Shown: piece by piece, positions 26,101 to 36,073 of the stretch
Numbering within the stretch: the stretch's first letter is position 1
Layout of the letters: each line of letters opens with the position of its first letter
From: an uncultured Granulosicoccaceae bacterium
GTDB taxonomy: Bacteria; Pseudomonadota; Gammaproteobacteria; Granulosicoccales; Granulosicoccaceae
DNA length: 63,926 nucleotides
Direction: 5' to 3'
Assembly (NCBI GenBank): GCA_937951345.1
Contig: CALFCF010000083.1
Location: forward strand, 1 to 63,926
Translations under genes and position numbers: made by a program
The notes under the pieces: model-generated
Seen by the model: the letters and a program-made list of their open reading frames with translations, nothing else
Database searches by the model: none
Told to the model about the DNA's origin: nothing

Positions 26101-27041
26101 GGTGGAAAACCTCATGGCAAATGCAGCGCCTGCGCGACAATCCGGATTGTGCTGATCAGGAATATGAGGATGCTATTAACCCGGAGAACCCCGGCTTACG
26201 CTCACAGTTGACGTTCGATCCGCATCTGAATGTTGCTGAAAAAGTTATTCGTAGGGCGCTGAAATCATCGCCTGTCGGAAAACCACGAGTCGCGATACTG
26301 CGTGAGCAAGGTGTTAATGGTCAGCAGGAGATGGCTGCAGCTTTTGATGCAGCAGGTTTCCAGGCTGTTGATGTGCACATGAGTGATCTGATCAGTGGTG
26401 AGCAAACGCTCGGCTCATTCGCCGGAATAGCGGCATGTGGTGGATTCTCTTACGGCGACGTGATGGGTGGCGGTGGAGGGTGGGCAAATTCAATTCGCTA
26501 CAACACGCGTGCTTTTGATGAATTTTCAGCCTTTTTTGAACGCCCGGATGCGTTCGGTTTGGGAGTTTGCAATGGCTGTCAGATGATGTCGCGCTTACGT
26601 GACATTATCCCGGGAGCACAGCACTGGCCATCGTTCGAGCGTAATCTTTCGGAGCAATTTGAAGCGCGTTTTGTAACGGTCGAAGTATTCAAGTCCGAAT
26701 CGGTATTTCTGAAAGCGATGCACGGATCACGCATACCGGTTGCTTTGGCACACGGCGAAGGTCGGGCGGTTTTTGAAGACGATGAGCGGGTTGCTGATGC
26801 TAACGTTGTGCTCGCCTATGTCGACAACGCTGGAAATCTTGCGGAGCGTTATCCGGCGAACCCGAATGGTTCACCCTATGGTGTCACTGGTGTCTGTTCC
26901 GATGACGGACGTTTTACGATTATGATGCCGCACCCGGAACGCGTGTTCCGTTCGGTGACTAATTCCTGGGCGCCGGAACAATGGGGAGAACGCGGCCCCT
27001 GGCTGCGAATGTTCGAGAATGCGCGAGTAGCGGTTGGTTAG
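23130..27041 (+). CDS. purL: Phosphoribosylformylglycinamidine synthase
   Basis: 1303 residues from the ATG at 23130, where similarity to PurL begins ([13 protein letters not shown]); the open frame extends 39 codons upstream without family similarity. This is the long, fused PurL of gammaproteobacteria: an N-terminal domain, two AIRS-like synthase halves ([64 protein letters not shown]) and a C-terminal glutaminase with the nucleophile in [10 protein letters not shown] and MPHPERVFR. It makes FGAM from FGAR, glutamine and ATP in purine synthesis. Length is close to the E. coli enzyme. Confidence 0.96.
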   Translation: MLIFSGGPALSDFRLQRIRQALERITPQITKLTAVDRYFLVADGALDKDATTRLCDILSASELPSNSTSRTDHQLQRLVIPRIGTLSPWASKSLDILHNCGFESVRSVERGTLWCIDLPGTPSADVVAEIDALLHDRMTQSVVDNADATALSAQLFSEASPAPLVHIDLLKDGTQALAAANESLGLALSDDEIDYLAESFTALKRNPTDAELMMFAQANSEHCRHKIFNASWTINGEQQEQSLFAMIRNTHEKHPGGVLSAYSDNAAVITGYQSARFICQPDGEYRPLDEPSHIQIKVETHNHPTAIAPFPGAATGSGGEIRDEGATGNGAKPKAGLCGFSVSNLEIPELTQPWETAFGKPERLASALDIMLDGPIGAASFNNEFGRPNLTGYFRTYAQQTGEDANSIRGYHKPIMLAGGLGAIRGCNIAKKPATSGAALIVLGGPAMLIGLGGGAASSLASGDSDESLDFASVQRGNAEMQRRCQEVIDRCVAMGDSSPILSMHDVGAGGLSNALPELVNDAGLGGDFQLRDVPNADRGMSPMQIWCNEAQERYVLIIDNDRLEEFLSLCRRERCEVAVVGQTTEDKQLLVRDSEFDNNAVDMPLDTLLGKPPRMQRNATRHSAAANAFNTSGIELNDAIERVLQVPSVACKNFLITIGDRSITGQVVRDQMVGPWQVPVADVAVTASDYTGRTGEAMAMGERTPVAVVNAPASGRLAIGEALTNIAAAQIGDIGNVSLSANWMAAADNPGDDADLYDTVQAVGMDLAPALGIAIPVGKDSLSMQTQWQQDGKTRKVTAPLSLIISAFAPVKDIYQTLTPQLRTDLGDSEILLVDLGFGKNRLAGSALAQAYNAVGDESPDVDDPENLKNLFQAVQQLSAQNMLLAYHDRSDGGLLAALAEMSFAGNVGLDVSLNSLGPDPVAALFNEELGVLLQIRTRQYAEVMHVLESLGLGDGVHTIAGLNDTLQFSVQHQSDLLCQKPVHELKGLWWKTSWQMQRLRDNPDCADQEYEDAINPENPGLRSQLTFDPHLNVAEKVIRRALKSSPVGKPRVAILREQGVNGQQEMAAAFDAAGFQAVDVHMSDLISGEQTLGSFAGIAACGGFSYGDVMGGGGGWANSIRYNTRAFDEFSAFFERPDAFGLGVCNGCQMMSRLRDIIPGAQHWPSFERNLSEQFEARFVTVEVFKSESVFLKAMHGSRIPVALAHGEGRAVFEDDERVADANVVLAYVDNAGNLAERYPANPNGSPYGVTGVCSDDGRFTIMMPHPERVFRSVTNSWAPEQWGERGPWLRMFENARVAVG

Positions 27042-27080
27042 CTCGCTGTGGTGCTTATGCTTTGGATAGCGCGGTTTTGT

Positions 27081-29177
27081 TTATGGAATAACCTTATCCG
27101 GCTCGATATCCTGAAGCGTTGAACGCACAACTTCTTCAATTTGTTGAACGCTGGCGGAGTCATCGGTAACGACATCGTTGAGCCATGACAATGTCGCATT
27201 GATTCGGTGAAGTGCCCCGGAGTCCTGATTTTTTATTAGATACTCCTGCAGTTTGCGGTTGGCTTTACGCACCATGTTTTCGGTTTCACTGTCCTGTTTC
27301 GCCTTACCGCTGAATATGCTTAGTAGCGTTGCCGGATTCTTATCGCCATAGTTTGTAATCAAACCGTACTCGAGGTTCCACTTTCTGAGCTTGTCTGCCA
27401 GTACACGGCCATGTTCGAGTAACTCATTGACTGAAATTTCCGGATTATAAGGTGAGTCAATCTGCAACAGGCTATGCAGGCCGCGCCCAGCGACTTGCAG
27501 TTGATCGAGATTAGCAACAAATATACTGCGGAAGTTTTTCCAGTCGCCAAGGATCTGCGCGGCTATATCTTCACTTCCCAGGTAGGTACTGATTTTCTGT
27601 CCGTATTCGATGACGCCTTCCAGAACATCCCAGTCAGTTTTGAGTCCGCGATAGGCCGGGCCGAAGGCGAGTCTGTATTCTGAATTATTAACAAACAGCT
27701 CGCGAAAGCGCAGCACTTTGACCAATTTGTTTAGCTGCCTGCGGTGTATATCGGTCAGGTTTGCCGGTTTATCTATACTGAGTTCCATAAAACGTCGACG
27801 CGCATGAAAGTAATCCGAGTCGACAACTTCGATCGCATTGTTTTCAACGCCACCGAGTTCGTCCAGCAACTGCAGCAGTTGGTGTTTGGGTGGGATGCGG
27901 TCAAGATGAAAGTGTTCTTTCAGATGAGCAAGTTCTTCTTCGATCAGCCGTGACTGGTACTTGGCGCGTTTGAACAGAAACGGTGTGCCCCGGTAGGCGA
28001 GATCCGCATGCATCAGTGATTCAATTTGCAACGGGGCTTTGTCGAGCAGTTCAACCAGCCCGGAGACTTTAAGCATCGGTAACGCGTCAATGCTGTCCTG
28101 CTTTAAACACTTGGTTACGAGGTCAGAAGTTTGAAGTGGCTCAACACTCTCTATCCACTCCTGGATCATTTCGGGTAATTCGTGCAGGTCCTGGAATTTG
28201 ACTTTGCCAAGACCATGTTGATCCAAAATTTCTGAAAATTTCCGTACGAGATTAATGTCTGGTGTCTGCGGCAGGTCCTGTGCACCTTCATCGCTTATCA
28301 GTTCACGCTCATTACTTTGTTTCAGCAGACGCAACGTAGAGCGCAGGCTTGTCATGTCCTGACCAGTGATTAGTTGACTGGCAAGTTCTGCGTCAAATTC
28401 CGCAGGTAGCCTGCGCAAGGCCAGATCGTCTGAATTTTCACTGGTTGCGATACCGGCAGGCGAGCGCGCAACACCCAGTGCGACGGAACGGTGAAGAGTC
28501 AGTTTCGACTCTGATTCAATAGTCGTTTCGATCAGGTTGAGAAATTCATTCAGTGTATGCGTTGCTTTTGGTACGGGCAATGTTACGTCACATTGCTGAC
28601 GTAGCCGACTGGTTAGCTGGAAGTTGAATTCTGGAAGTTCGCATTCGGTCTTGATTGAATGAATGTATCCGGATTCTGACTGCGAACTCTCTTCGGTCAG
28701 CAGCTGCATCGGGTAGAACAGAACCGGAGAACGCACGGGTTGATCTTCATTATCGTCGGGTGTCCATTCGATCATGCCCACAGCGAGATAGAGTTGTTGC
28801 TCACCACGTTTTCGCACCAGCGCCTGCTGCATGGCAATCTGTTTGCAGTGCTCGCTAAGGCTTTGTGCGGTATGGCGCGTTAACAGGTGATGTTGCGTCG
28901 TATCGGACTTAAGGGAGCGTATGGATTGCAGTGATGTGACATTGTCAGAATTTTCCACTGACGCGTCATCACTGGCCTCTTCTCTGTTCTTATTCAGCCC
29001 GGGCGTCAGTCGCAATACCCCATCCATAGATTCCAACGCATCACTGAGCTGAGCTGGTGAGTGATCGAAGAGTTCTATATCACTGGTGAGCAGGCCCCAG
29101 TCGAGATTACGCTGCAAGCGTTTTGTTGTACGGTCAGCCTGGCGTCTGGCGAACTGATTGTTGTCGTCCTGATTCAT
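27081..29177 (-). CDS. Orphan DUF4011-like protein without helicase domains
   Basis: 698 residues, soluble, no signal or membrane segment. Residues 126-160 (LYLAVGMIEW followed by RSPVLFYPMQLL) resemble the DUF4011 core of very large bacterial SF1 helicase proteins, whose matching segment reads like 'LYLALGxLEW...R(A/S)PLLLIPVEL'. Residues about 501-530 (LAFGPAYRGLKTDWDVLEGV) resemble another segment of those proteins. No Walker A, DEAD-like motif or nuclease motif is present. It stands alone, convergent with purL. I infer a helicase-derived accessory protein; a role in nucleic-acid metabolism or defence is possible but not shown. Confidence 0.6.
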   Translation of the reverse strand: MNQDDNNQFARRQADRTTKRLQRNLDWGLLTSDIELFDHSPAQLSDALESMDGVLRLTPGLNKNREEASDDASVENSDNVTSLQSIRSLKSDTTQHHLLTRHTAQSLSEHCKQIAMQQALVRKRGEQQLYLAVGMIEWTPDDNEDQPVRSPVLFYPMQLLTEESSQSESGYIHSIKTECELPEFNFQLTSRLRQQCDVTLPVPKATHTLNEFLNLIETTIESESKLTLHRSVALGVARSPAGIATSENSDDLALRRLPAEFDAELASQLITGQDMTSLRSTLRLLKQSNERELISDEGAQDLPQTPDINLVRKFSEILDQHGLGKVKFQDLHELPEMIQEWIESVEPLQTSDLVTKCLKQDSIDALPMLKVSGLVELLDKAPLQIESLMHADLAYRGTPFLFKRAKYQSRLIEEELAHLKEHFHLDRIPPKHQLLQLLDELGGVENNAIEVVDSDYFHARRRFMELSIDKPANLTDIHRRQLNKLVKVLRFRELFVNNSEYRLAFGPAYRGLKTDWDVLEGVIEYGQKISTYLGSEDIAAQILGDWKNFRSIFVANLDQLQVAGRGLHSLLQIDSPYNPEISVNELLEHGRVLADKLRKWNLEYGLITNYGDKNPATLLSIFSGKAKQDSETENMVRKANRKLQEYLIKNQDSGALHRINATLSWLNDVVTDDSASVQQIEEVVRSTLQDIEPDKVIP

Positions 29178-29837
29178 TACTTTGTTCGTCGTAACCAGCT
29201 GTTTATACGAACCAGCGTTTAAAAGATAAGGTCATTCTGAATTCAGGATTTGCGCCATGAACCGTCCAGTATTGATCACATCGAACGGCTTTGTGAATCG
29301 CATCGCCTCTGTGTCCGGCACCGGCTTTGGAATCGACTATCCGGTTGCATGAATTTAGATGAAACATCTGTATCTGACAGGAAGTATAGTGAAAGTCCTG
29401 AACGAATAGCATCTCATATCGGCTGATGATGAGTGCAATATTATGCGTTTTTTGCATTGCTGCAAGATTTGTAGCATCGAAATAGCGGTTTTCTGAACTT
29501 TGTCGTTATTACGCCAGTCAGATAACTGTTGTTTGGCTTCAAGGTGCCGGAGCAAGAGACACTAAGTTTGCCTGGTGCACTTGTGTTCACCGATTGAGAA
29601 CAATTGGTGCTCGCCGGTGAATAATGGTGCTAACAGTCTGTTGGTTGGCGGCTAATTTTATGGCGGAATCAGCCGATTGGACTAAATATAGGTGGCAATT
29701 CGAATTCGCATTACGGTGCACGGTGCACGGTGCACGATTCACACCCGGTTAAAAACCTGTGGTTACCCGACGACGAGCTCTGATTCATCGACCAGACAAA
29801 ATTCCTTAAATCACGTTTTATTGAGAGAGCGCATAAC
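29178..29837. other. Long intergenic region upstream of msrP
   Basis: 660 bp between divergent genes. Small ORFs here lack ribosome sites and family similarity, so I reject them. A triple CGGTGCA repeat lies at 29714-29734. The region must carry promoters for the DUF4011-like gene and for msrP. Confidence 0.4.
29714..29734. repeat. Three tandem CGGTGCA units
   Basis: Three perfect 7-bp copies, each creating the palindrome GTGCAC, about 104 bp upstream of the msrP start. They may be a short microsatellite or a cluster of operator half-sites. Confidence 0.75.
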
Positions 29838-30830
29838 ATGAACAGCAGGTTTAATCCTGAAAAAAAGTCTGGTGCGATACCCAGCAGCGAGATCACTGAT
29901 CGAAAAGTGTTTGAGCAACGCCGCACGCTGATCAAAGCGTCTGTTGCCGGTGCTGCAGGAAGTCTGTTTGGTTATTCACTCGGCACAGGTAGTGCGCTGG
30001 CAAACGAGGTAGCCGATGAGGACACCATACGAGCGGCCTTCAGAACAACAGAAGAGCTGACATCGCAGAAAACTGCTACCAGCTACAACAATTTCTACGA
30101 GCTCGGCACAGACAAAGGTGATCCGGCACGATACGCGAATCGACTGATTACAGAGCCGTGGTCGGTTAAGGTGGATGGCGAGTGTAACAAGCCCGGCACC
30201 TATACCCTTGAGGATATTCTAAAACCGCACGACATCGAAGAACGTATTTACCGGCTTCGTTGTGTCGAGGCGTGGTCTATGGTCATTCCCTGGAATGGTT
30301 TTCAGCTGGGTGATTTGCTCAAGCGTTTTGAACCGACAGGGAATGCAAAGTATGTTGCATTTGAAACCATACTTGATCCTGATCGACTGCCCGGCCAGCG
30401 CCGACCGGTGCTGCAGTGGCCTTATCGCGAAGGTTTGCGCCTGGACGAAGCGATGCATCCACTCACTATATTGGCAACAGGTATGTATGGTGAGGATATC
30501 CCCAATCAGAACGGCGCACCGTTGCGACTCGTCGTACCCTGGAAGTACGGGTTTAAAAGTATTAAGTCGATTGTAAGAATCAGTTTCACTGAGAAGGAAC
30601 CACCCACCAGCTGGAACATGAGCGCACCCCATGAGTACGGCTTCTACTCAAACGTTAACCCGAAAGTCAGTCATCCACGATGGAGTCAGTCGAGAGAGCG
30701 ACGACTTGCTGGTGAAACAAAAGGCATCAGTGCGCTGTTTTCACCCAAGGTTGAAACGCACTTCCTGAACGGTTATGCCGATCAGGTCGGTTCGCTCTAC
30801 GCCGATATGGACTTGAAGAAGTTCTTTTGA
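29838..30830 (+). CDS. msrP: Periplasmic protein-methionine-sulfoxide reductase, catalytic subunit
   Basis: 330 residues. A twin-arginine signal is visible (QRRTLIKASVAGAAGSLFGY), so the molybdopterin enzyme is folded before Tat export. Family features of MsrP/YedY: the NNFYELGTDKGDP motif, Cys142 in YRLRCVEAWS as the molybdenum ligand, PLRLVVPWKYGFKSIKSIV and the C-terminal NPKVSHPRWSQ. It repairs oxidised methionines in periplasmic proteins, using electrons from MsrQ, whose gene follows 71 bp later. Confidence 0.95.
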   Translation: MNSRFNPEKKSGAIPSSEITDRKVFEQRRTLIKASVAGAAGSLFGYSLGTGSALANEVADEDTIRAAFRTTEELTSQKTATSYNNFYELGTDKGDPARYANRLITEPWSVKVDGECNKPGTYTLEDILKPHDIEERIYRLRCVEAWSMVIPWNGFQLGDLLKRFEPTGNAKYVAFETILDPDRLPGQRRPVLQWPYREGLRLDEAMHPLTILATGMYGEDIPNQNGAPLRLVVPWKYGFKSIKSIVRISFTEKEPPTSWNMSAPHEYGFYSNVNPKVSHPRWSQSRERRLAGETKGISALFSPKVETHFLNGYADQVGSLYADMDLKKFF

Positions 30831-30901
30831 TCTCGAAAGCCAATTGAACCCAGCGCGGGTCCTGCCGGAACCGGCGCTGGCTGCCGCCGAGGGGACTCGT
30901 C

Positions 30902-31585
30902 GTGACGAACAAAATAGCAGCAACCGGAGTTACTGCCGGTTCTGACAAACCATTTCCTGCATCCGCGGTTGATAACAAAGGCTCGCGTAAGATATCCGTG
31001 TCGCGCTTGGCATGGATCAAAATTGCAGTCTTTTTTGCCGCCTGTATTCCGTTGGCGTTATTAGTGGTTTCAGTACTGACCGGCAGTATCGGTCCAAACC
31101 CGGTAGAAGGTATTGAACAGGCCACTGGCGAATGGGCGCTGCGATTCCTGTTGCTATCGCTATGTGCCACGCCGCTTACGTTACACCTGCGTTGGGCATG
31201 GGCAGCGCGCGTTCGACGCATGATCGGACTTTTCGCGTTTTTCTACGCTAGTTTGCACGTACTGACTTACCTGTGGCTTGATCACTTCTGGGTGTGGCTG
31301 GATATCGTCCTGGAGATCGTCGAAAAACCGTTTATCACCGCAGGATTTCTCGCCTTTGTGGTTCTCGTTCCACTGGCAGTGACATCAAACCGGTTTGCAG
31401 TTAGGCGCCTTGGCAAGCGCTGGAAGGCTCTGCACAAGTGGGTCTACTTTGCAGCTGTTTTTGCGGTGTTGCATTTTGTCTGGCTTGCCAAAGGAGATCG
31501 ACTCGAACCCGTTGTGTATCTGGCCATTCTGCTGATCCTGCTTATTTTGCGTTTGCCTGCTGTGTTGCGAAGCAACGAAGGTTGA
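30902..31585 (+). CDS. msrQ: Heme-binding membrane subunit of the MsrPQ system
   Basis: 227 residues, GTG start after GAGGGG. Six hydrophobic segments and conserved histidines in ASLHVLTY, KALHKWVY and VLHFVW match the heme ligands of MsrQ in the ferric-reductase-like superfamily. GPNPVEGIEQATGEWAL and LGKRWKALHKWVYF align with E. coli MsrQ. A 30-residue N-terminal cytosolic extension is extra. It passes electrons from cytosolic flavin donors to MsrP. A reductase gene follows 33 bp later. Confidence 0.93.
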   Translation: MTNKIAATGVTAGSDKPFPASAVDNKGSRKISVSRLAWIKIAVFFAACIPLALLVVSVLTGSIGPNPVEGIEQATGEWALRFLLLSLCATPLTLHLRWAWAARVRRMIGLFAFFYASLHVLTYLWLDHFWVWLDIVLEIVEKPFITAGFLAFVVLVPLAVTSNRFAVRRLGKRWKALHKWVYFAAVFAVLHFVWLAKGDRLEPVVYLAILLILLILRLPAVLRSNEG

Positions 31586-31618
31586 TGTGTAACGTAACTT
31601 AATCGGTATTTTTGTCCA

Positions 31619-32770
31619 GTGGCCGTGCGTGCAGAATTCCATGAACTTCTCCTGACTCGTGTGCGGCTACTCACTGAAGATTCTGTGGGGTTGACGTTTC
31701 TGGTGCCCGCTGAGCTTACTCAGCAATACCAATTCCTGCCTGGACAGTATTTGACATTACAAGCACGGATCGACGGACAGCGATTGCTGCGCCCCTATTC
31801 AATAGCGTCCGGGCTAGACCAACCGTCACGACTTGAAGTGGGTATCCGGTGTGTCGAAGGTGGCCGCTTCTCAACCTACGCGAACCGGCTGTCCGCAGGT
31901 ATTATGCTTAAGGTAATGACACCGCAGGGTTTGTTTACAGCCAGCCCTGCAACCACCCCGGGGGTGTCGCGCCGGATGCTGATCGTAGCTGCGGGATCGG
32001 GTATTACACCTTGTCTATCGATTATCAAATCTCTATTGGCCAGTGATCCCAATGCATCGTTTACGTTGATACTCGGGAATCGCACAGCAAAGCATGTGAT
32101 GTTCGCTGACGATATCAATGCGCTGCAACACCGCTACCCGGAGCGCCTGGCTGTAATCAATGTTTTGAGTCGTGAGAGTACCGGTTCACCACTGTTGGAA
32201 GGGCATATTGACAGCCAACGTCTGAGCGGTTTTGTTGATGCAGGCTTGTTACCAGCAGACGGTTGGCATGCTGCTTACTGCTGTGGGCCGCCTGCGATGC
32301 AGGATGAGGTTGTGCCGTGGTTGTCAGCGATTGGTTTGGCGCAAGAAAACATTCATCGGGAATTGTTTGTGACACCCGATCAGCAACCGGGTGAGGCAGT
32401 GGCTGGTTTGCACTCAACTTCCGTTGCTGCTACAAACAGTGACACAAAATCCGACAATGAGGAGGTGCCGCTTACCATTCACATCGATGGTGTTGCGCGC
32501 AGGATTTCAGTGCGTGGAAAGTCAGAGACGTTGCTTGCTGCGGCTACAAGGCAGGGCATTGACCTGCCTTATTCCTGTGCCGGGGGGCTGTGTAGCACGT
32601 GCCGGTGCAAGCTACTTGCCGGTGAAGTGTCAATGGATGCTAACTATTCATTGGCTAGCTGGGAAGTGGAAAACGGGTACATACTGGCCTGCCAGTCGCG
32701 TGCGTCTGACAACAGTAACGACAGTGACAACGATAAAAACCGTATAGAAATTGATTTTGATGCGACCTGA
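31619..32770 (+). CDS. PaaE-like FAD/NAD(P)H reductase with C-terminal plant-type [2Fe-2S] domain
   Basis: 383 residues. The FAD-binding motif RPYSIAS (about 59-65), the NAD(P)-binding GSGITPCLSII (about 125) and CCGPPAM (about 221) define a ferredoxin-NADP reductase fold. The C-terminal 90 residues carry CAGGLCSTCRC and a distal Cys in ILACQS, the CX4CX2CXnC cluster of plant-type ferredoxins. The order FNR then ferredoxin matches PaaE/hybrid-cluster-protein reductases. It is 33 bp after msrQ on the same strand, with no oxygenase nearby, so it may be an electron donor to MsrQ. The GTG start lacks a strong ribosome site. Confidence 0.82.
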   Translation: MAVRAEFHELLLTRVRLLTEDSVGLTFLVPAELTQQYQFLPGQYLTLQARIDGQRLLRPYSIASGLDQPSRLEVGIRCVEGGRFSTYANRLSAGIMLKVMTPQGLFTASPATTPGVSRRMLIVAAGSGITPCLSIIKSLLASDPNASFTLILGNRTAKHVMFADDINALQHRYPERLAVINVLSRESTGSPLLEGHIDSQRLSGFVDAGLLPADGWHAAYCCGPPAMQDEVVPWLSAIGLAQENIHRELFVTPDQQPGEAVAGLHSTSVAATNSDTKSDNEEVPLTIHIDGVARRISVRGKSETLLAAATRQGIDLPYSCAGGLCSTCRCKLLAGEVSMDANYSLASWEVENGYILACQSRASDNSNDSDNDKNRIEIDFDAT

Positions 32771-32872
32771 TTTGGGTACTGACTGACAGGGCGACTATGC
32801 ACCCCGGCAGACAGGATTCGGCTTTTCGCTCCGTCTGGTGGCCAGTACGAAGGTGTGGATCAACCCGACTGA

Positions 32873-33850
32873 TTAAATCAGGTCAGCGACGGTATTTTTC
32901 TCATCCAGTAATTCTTTTTCACTGGCTTTCATTTTCTCGCGCATCGCATCGGTGGGTTTCAAGTCACTGATTATCGTGTAGTCACCGTTGCTACAGGTAA
33001 CGGGTACCGAATAAATCAACCCTTCTTCAATACCGTAGCTACCGTCACTGGGAACAGCCATGCTTACCCAGTCGCCCGCATCCGTTCCTTTTTCCCAGGA
33101 TGCCATATGGTCGATGACCGCATTCGCTGCAGACGCTGCGCTTGAGCTGCCGCGCGCATCGATTACTGCTGCACCGCGTTTTGCCACAGTCGGTATGAAG
33201 TCATTCATCGCCCACGATTCATCTACCAGGGATGGGGCGTCTTTGCCATCAACAGTTGCAAAAGTAATGTCCGGTACCTGAGTAGTTGAATGATTGCCCC
33301 AAATGATCATCTTTTTAATTTGATCAATACGGCTGCCGGTTTTGTGCGCAAGCTGTGTCAGTGCTCTATTGTGATCGAGGCGTGTTAGTGCGGTGATATT
33401 TCTCGGATTGATTGCCGGTGCATTGGCTTTCAGGATATAGGCATTGGTATTGGCCGGATTTCCAACAACACAGACTTTTACATCGCTGCTGCCCACTTCG
33501 TTTAATGTCTTGCCTAATATGCTGAATATTTTGCCGTTGTCGGCAATTAGATCACTACGTTCCATACCCGGTCCACGCGGCTTTGCACCGACAAACAGCG
33601 CGGCGTCAACGCCTTCGAGGGCAACCTTTGCATCATCGGTACAAACGACTGAGTCAAGCAACGGAAACGCGCAGTCGTCGAGCTCCATCTTGACGGCTTC
33701 GAGAACACCCAGCGCGGGTGTGATTTCAAGCAGCTGTAATCTGACAGGTTGATTCGGCCCGTAGATCTCACCGGCTGCTATGCGATACAGCATGGAGTAA
33801 CAGATTTGTCCGGCTGCGCCGGTAACAGCAATTCGTTTCGGTTGAGTCAT
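32873..33850 (-). CDS. mdh: Malate dehydrogenase (NAD-dependent, cytosolic-type)
   Basis: 325 residues, the usual length for this bacterial class, with [18 protein letters not shown] (Arg substrate loop), [20 protein letters not shown] and the catalytic His in [11 protein letters not shown]. It interconverts malate and oxaloacetate in the citric acid cycle. In the N-terminal nucleotide fold the third Gly of the GxxGxxG pattern is Cys17 (GAAGQIC). The same position is often Gly or Ala in relatives, so activity is probably kept. It is convergent with the reductase gene. Confidence 0.95.
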   Translation of the reverse strand: MTQPKRIAVTGAAGQICYSMLYRIAAGEIYGPNQPVRLQLLEITPALGVLEAVKMELDDCAFPLLDSVVCTDDAKVALEGVDAALFVGAKPRGPGMERSDLIADNGKIFSILGKTLNEVGSSDVKVCVVGNPANTNAYILKANAPAINPRNITALTRLDHNRALTQLAHKTGSRIDQIKKMIIWGNHSTTQVPDITFATVDGKDAPSLVDESWAMNDFIPTVAKRGAAVIDARGSSSAASAANAVIDHMASWEKGTDAGDWVSMAVPSDGSYGIEEGLIYSVPVTCSNGDYTIISDLKPTDAMREKMKASEKELLDEKNTVADLI

Positions 33851-34343
33851 GGCTGAGAACTAGTCGTTTTAATGTCTGTGTAAGTGGAAGGGATTCTTAA
33901 CGGATTTTGTGCAGGATTCGTGCAGGTCTCGTGAAGTTGTTGTATCCCGGGCGTGAATTGTCCGGTCCGGAAGCATTGAATTTCGCTGGGAGTTCACAGT
34001 GTCCGGCAGTTAGCGTTACCTTTACGATTCCACAAATGTCGTAATATTCACAATCGACTGATACAGGACTTATACAACAGCGCTTCGTGTTTCCGGGAAA
34101 CGCTCGTCTATCGCCTGAACGGGGCGAATTCTAGCACAGCAGGGCGGACGTTTTATATGTGCGCAGTTCTCGGAATGACGGCAGTGACCGGTGGCGTTGG
34201 ACGGGCATAAGCGAGCTGCTAGCAGGGGCGAATACAGCCGCAGCGGTCGGTTTTTTGGCCGCGGGCCTGTGCTATTCTTGGATGCCGCCTGTACGTTTGC
34301 AGGTCGCGCCTTTTTTTGACACTAATTACCATGGAGTCCCGCC
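33851..34343. promoter_or_regulatory. Divergent region between mdh and nrdR
   Basis: About 490 bp without a supported ORF. Near the right end, TGCTATTCT (34270-34278) looks like an extended -10 box for nrdR, and GGAG eight bases before the GTG at 34344 is its ribosome site. I see no riboswitch motif ahead of the nrdR-ribD unit. Confidence 0.4.
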
Positions 34344-34841
34344 GTGCGCTGCCCTTTCTGTGGCGCCGTTGATTCAAAGGTTATCGATTCACGTTTAAGC
34401 GCCGACAGTGATCAGGTTCGTCGTCGCCGTGGATGCCTGGAATGTGACGAGCGTTTCACCACCTACGAATCAGCTGAAGTCAATCTACCCCGCGTTGTTA
34501 AAAGCCAGGGCAACAGGGAACCGTTTTCCGAACAGAAGTTGATGGCAGGTTTACAAAAGGCGTTGGAGAAGCGTCCTGTTAGTGTGGAGTTACTCGATGC
34601 AGCCGTCTCACGTATAAAGCACCGCTGCGTGCAGCTGGGCGAACGCGAAATCAAAGCTCGCCAGGTGGGTGAATGGGTAATGGATGAATTACGTAACCTG
34701 GATGAGGTGGCCTACATCCGTTTCGCATCGGTCTACCGCAGCTTTGAGGATGTTGCTCAGTTCAGGGAAGTGATAGACCGTCTTGAGCAGGAACCCTCCA
34801 CTGAAGACATCAAAAACCAAATGTCCCTGCTCGATGACTGA
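34344..34841 (+). CDS. nrdR: Transcriptional repressor NrdR
   Basis: 165 residues, GTG start after GGAG. A zinc ribbon is formed by MRCPFCG and [13 protein letters not shown], followed by the ATP-cone domain ([20 protein letters not shown] ... [15 protein letters not shown]). NrdR senses ATP/dATP and represses ribonucleotide reductase genes. It overlaps ribD by 8 bp, as in many gammaproteobacteria. Confidence 0.97.
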   Translation: MRCPFCGAVDSKVIDSRLSADSDQVRRRRGCLECDERFTTYESAEVNLPRVVKSQGNREPFSEQKLMAGLQKALEKRPVSVELLDAAVSRIKHRCVQLGEREIKARQVGEWVMDELRNLDEVAYIRFASVYRSFEDVAQFREVIDRLEQEPSTEDIKNQMSLLDD

Positions 34842-35982
34842 ATCCTGGAGCGCGCGTGATCATGAGCTGATGGCAGAGGCCTTGCGCCTTGGCGCCGCTG
34901 CACGTTTTACAGCGCCGCCAAATCCCGCGGTAGGTTGTGTTATCGCCTCTTCAGAACGCATATTGGGTCGTGGTGCTACTCGCGCGGCAGGTGGTGCGCA
35001 CGCTGAAATCGTCGCATTGGATGCGGCTGCTGAGCAGCAGCACATGGTTCGTGGGTCAACAGTTTACGTGACGCTTGAACCGTGTGCTCATGTCGGGCGC
35101 ACTCCACCTTGTGTCGATGCGTTGATCAGCGCTGGCGTAAAGCGTGTTGTCGTTGCAACCCTTGACCCGGATGATCGAGTCAGTGGTCGAGGTTGTCAGT
35201 TGTTACGCGACGCAGGTGTCAAGGTTGAGACCGGTCTGCTGGAGAATGTTGCGAAAAACCGGCACCGGTATTTCATGCACCGGTGTCGCCGCAAGCGCCC
35301 ATGGGTGCGCTTGAAGATTGCTTCCAGCCTCGATGGGCGAACTGCTCTCGCCAATGGTGAGTCAGTCTGGATAACCGGCCCCGATGCGCGGCGTGATGTG
35401 CAGTTCCTGCGTGCCGAGTCGGATTGCGTCATGACCGGAAGCGGTACCGTGCTGGCTGACAATCCGTCACTTGATGTCAGGCTAACCAATGACGATCTCG
35501 ATCTGCCTGCCGGTGAGGTAGTCAGGCAGCCGATTCGTGCGGTGTTGGACTCGCAGTGTCGCACCCCGGTCGATGCCGGGTTGTTTCAGTGTGGTGGTAT
35601 GGTTTACTTGTTTTCTTGTAAAAATAATAATAATTACAATGCTTTATCTGATAAAGTTAAAATGATTTCTGTTAAGTCGGATAGTAACGGAAAACCTGAT
35701 CTGGGTCTCGTTCTCGATGAGCTGGGTGCATTGCCGGTAAACCTTGTCCATGTTGAAGCCGGTCCGGTGTTGTGTGGCGCGATGCTTGAAGCCGGACTGG
35801 TGGATGAAATTGTGGTCTACCTCGCGTCGCATGTGATGGGAAATGAGGCCAGGCCGCAGTTTATGTTGCCGGGTATCACTACCATGGATGCTAGGTTGCC
35901 CTTGCTGCTTGATGATGTTCGTCAGGTTGGAGAGGACCTGCGCCTGACATATCGCCCGAACCACGCGTCTGACGTTGAGTGA
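34834..35982 (+). CDS. ribD: Bifunctional riboflavin deaminase/reductase
   Basis: 382 residues from the ATG at 34834 inside the end of nrdR. The deaminase domain has HAEIVAL and [12 protein letters not shown] (zinc ligands); the reductase domain begins at [15 protein letters not shown] and includes [20 protein letters not shown] and VHVEAGPVL. It carries out the second and third steps of riboflavin synthesis. A 60-bp AT-rich patch within the reductase domain (about 35611-35676) encodes an Asn-rich loop. The rest of the rib pathway is not in the window. Confidence 0.95.
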   Translation: MTESWSARDHELMAEALRLGAAARFTAPPNPAVGCVIASSERILGRGATRAAGGAHAEIVALDAAAEQQHMVRGSTVYVTLEPCAHVGRTPPCVDALISAGVKRVVVATLDPDDRVSGRGCQLLRDAGVKVETGLLENVAKNRHRYFMHRCRRKRPWVRLKIASSLDGRTALANGESVWITGPDARRDVQFLRAESDCVMTGSGTVLADNPSLDVRLTNDDLDLPAGEVVRQPIRAVLDSQCRTPVDAGLFQCGGMVYLFSCKNNNNYNALSDKVKMISVKSDSNGKPDLGLVLDELGALPVNLVHVEAGPVLCGAMLEAGLVDEIVVYLASHVMGNEARPQFMLPGITTMDARLPLLLDDVRQVGEDLRLTYRPNHASDVE

Positions 35983-36073
35983 CGCGATGCCGGGCACAAA
36001 CAATCGCGACGACCGGGATTCCGTTTGGTTGACCTCCCGTATCGTATAACTGATCAATATTTTAAACACCCGT

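Noticed and set aside
29203-29457. Minus-strand open frame upstream of the DUF4011-like gene
   Set aside because: No ribosome site, low-complexity composition for a real protein, and no recognisable motif.
33851-34343. FMN riboswitch upstream of nrdR-ribD
   Set aside because: I looked for the conserved RFN element blocks and found none.
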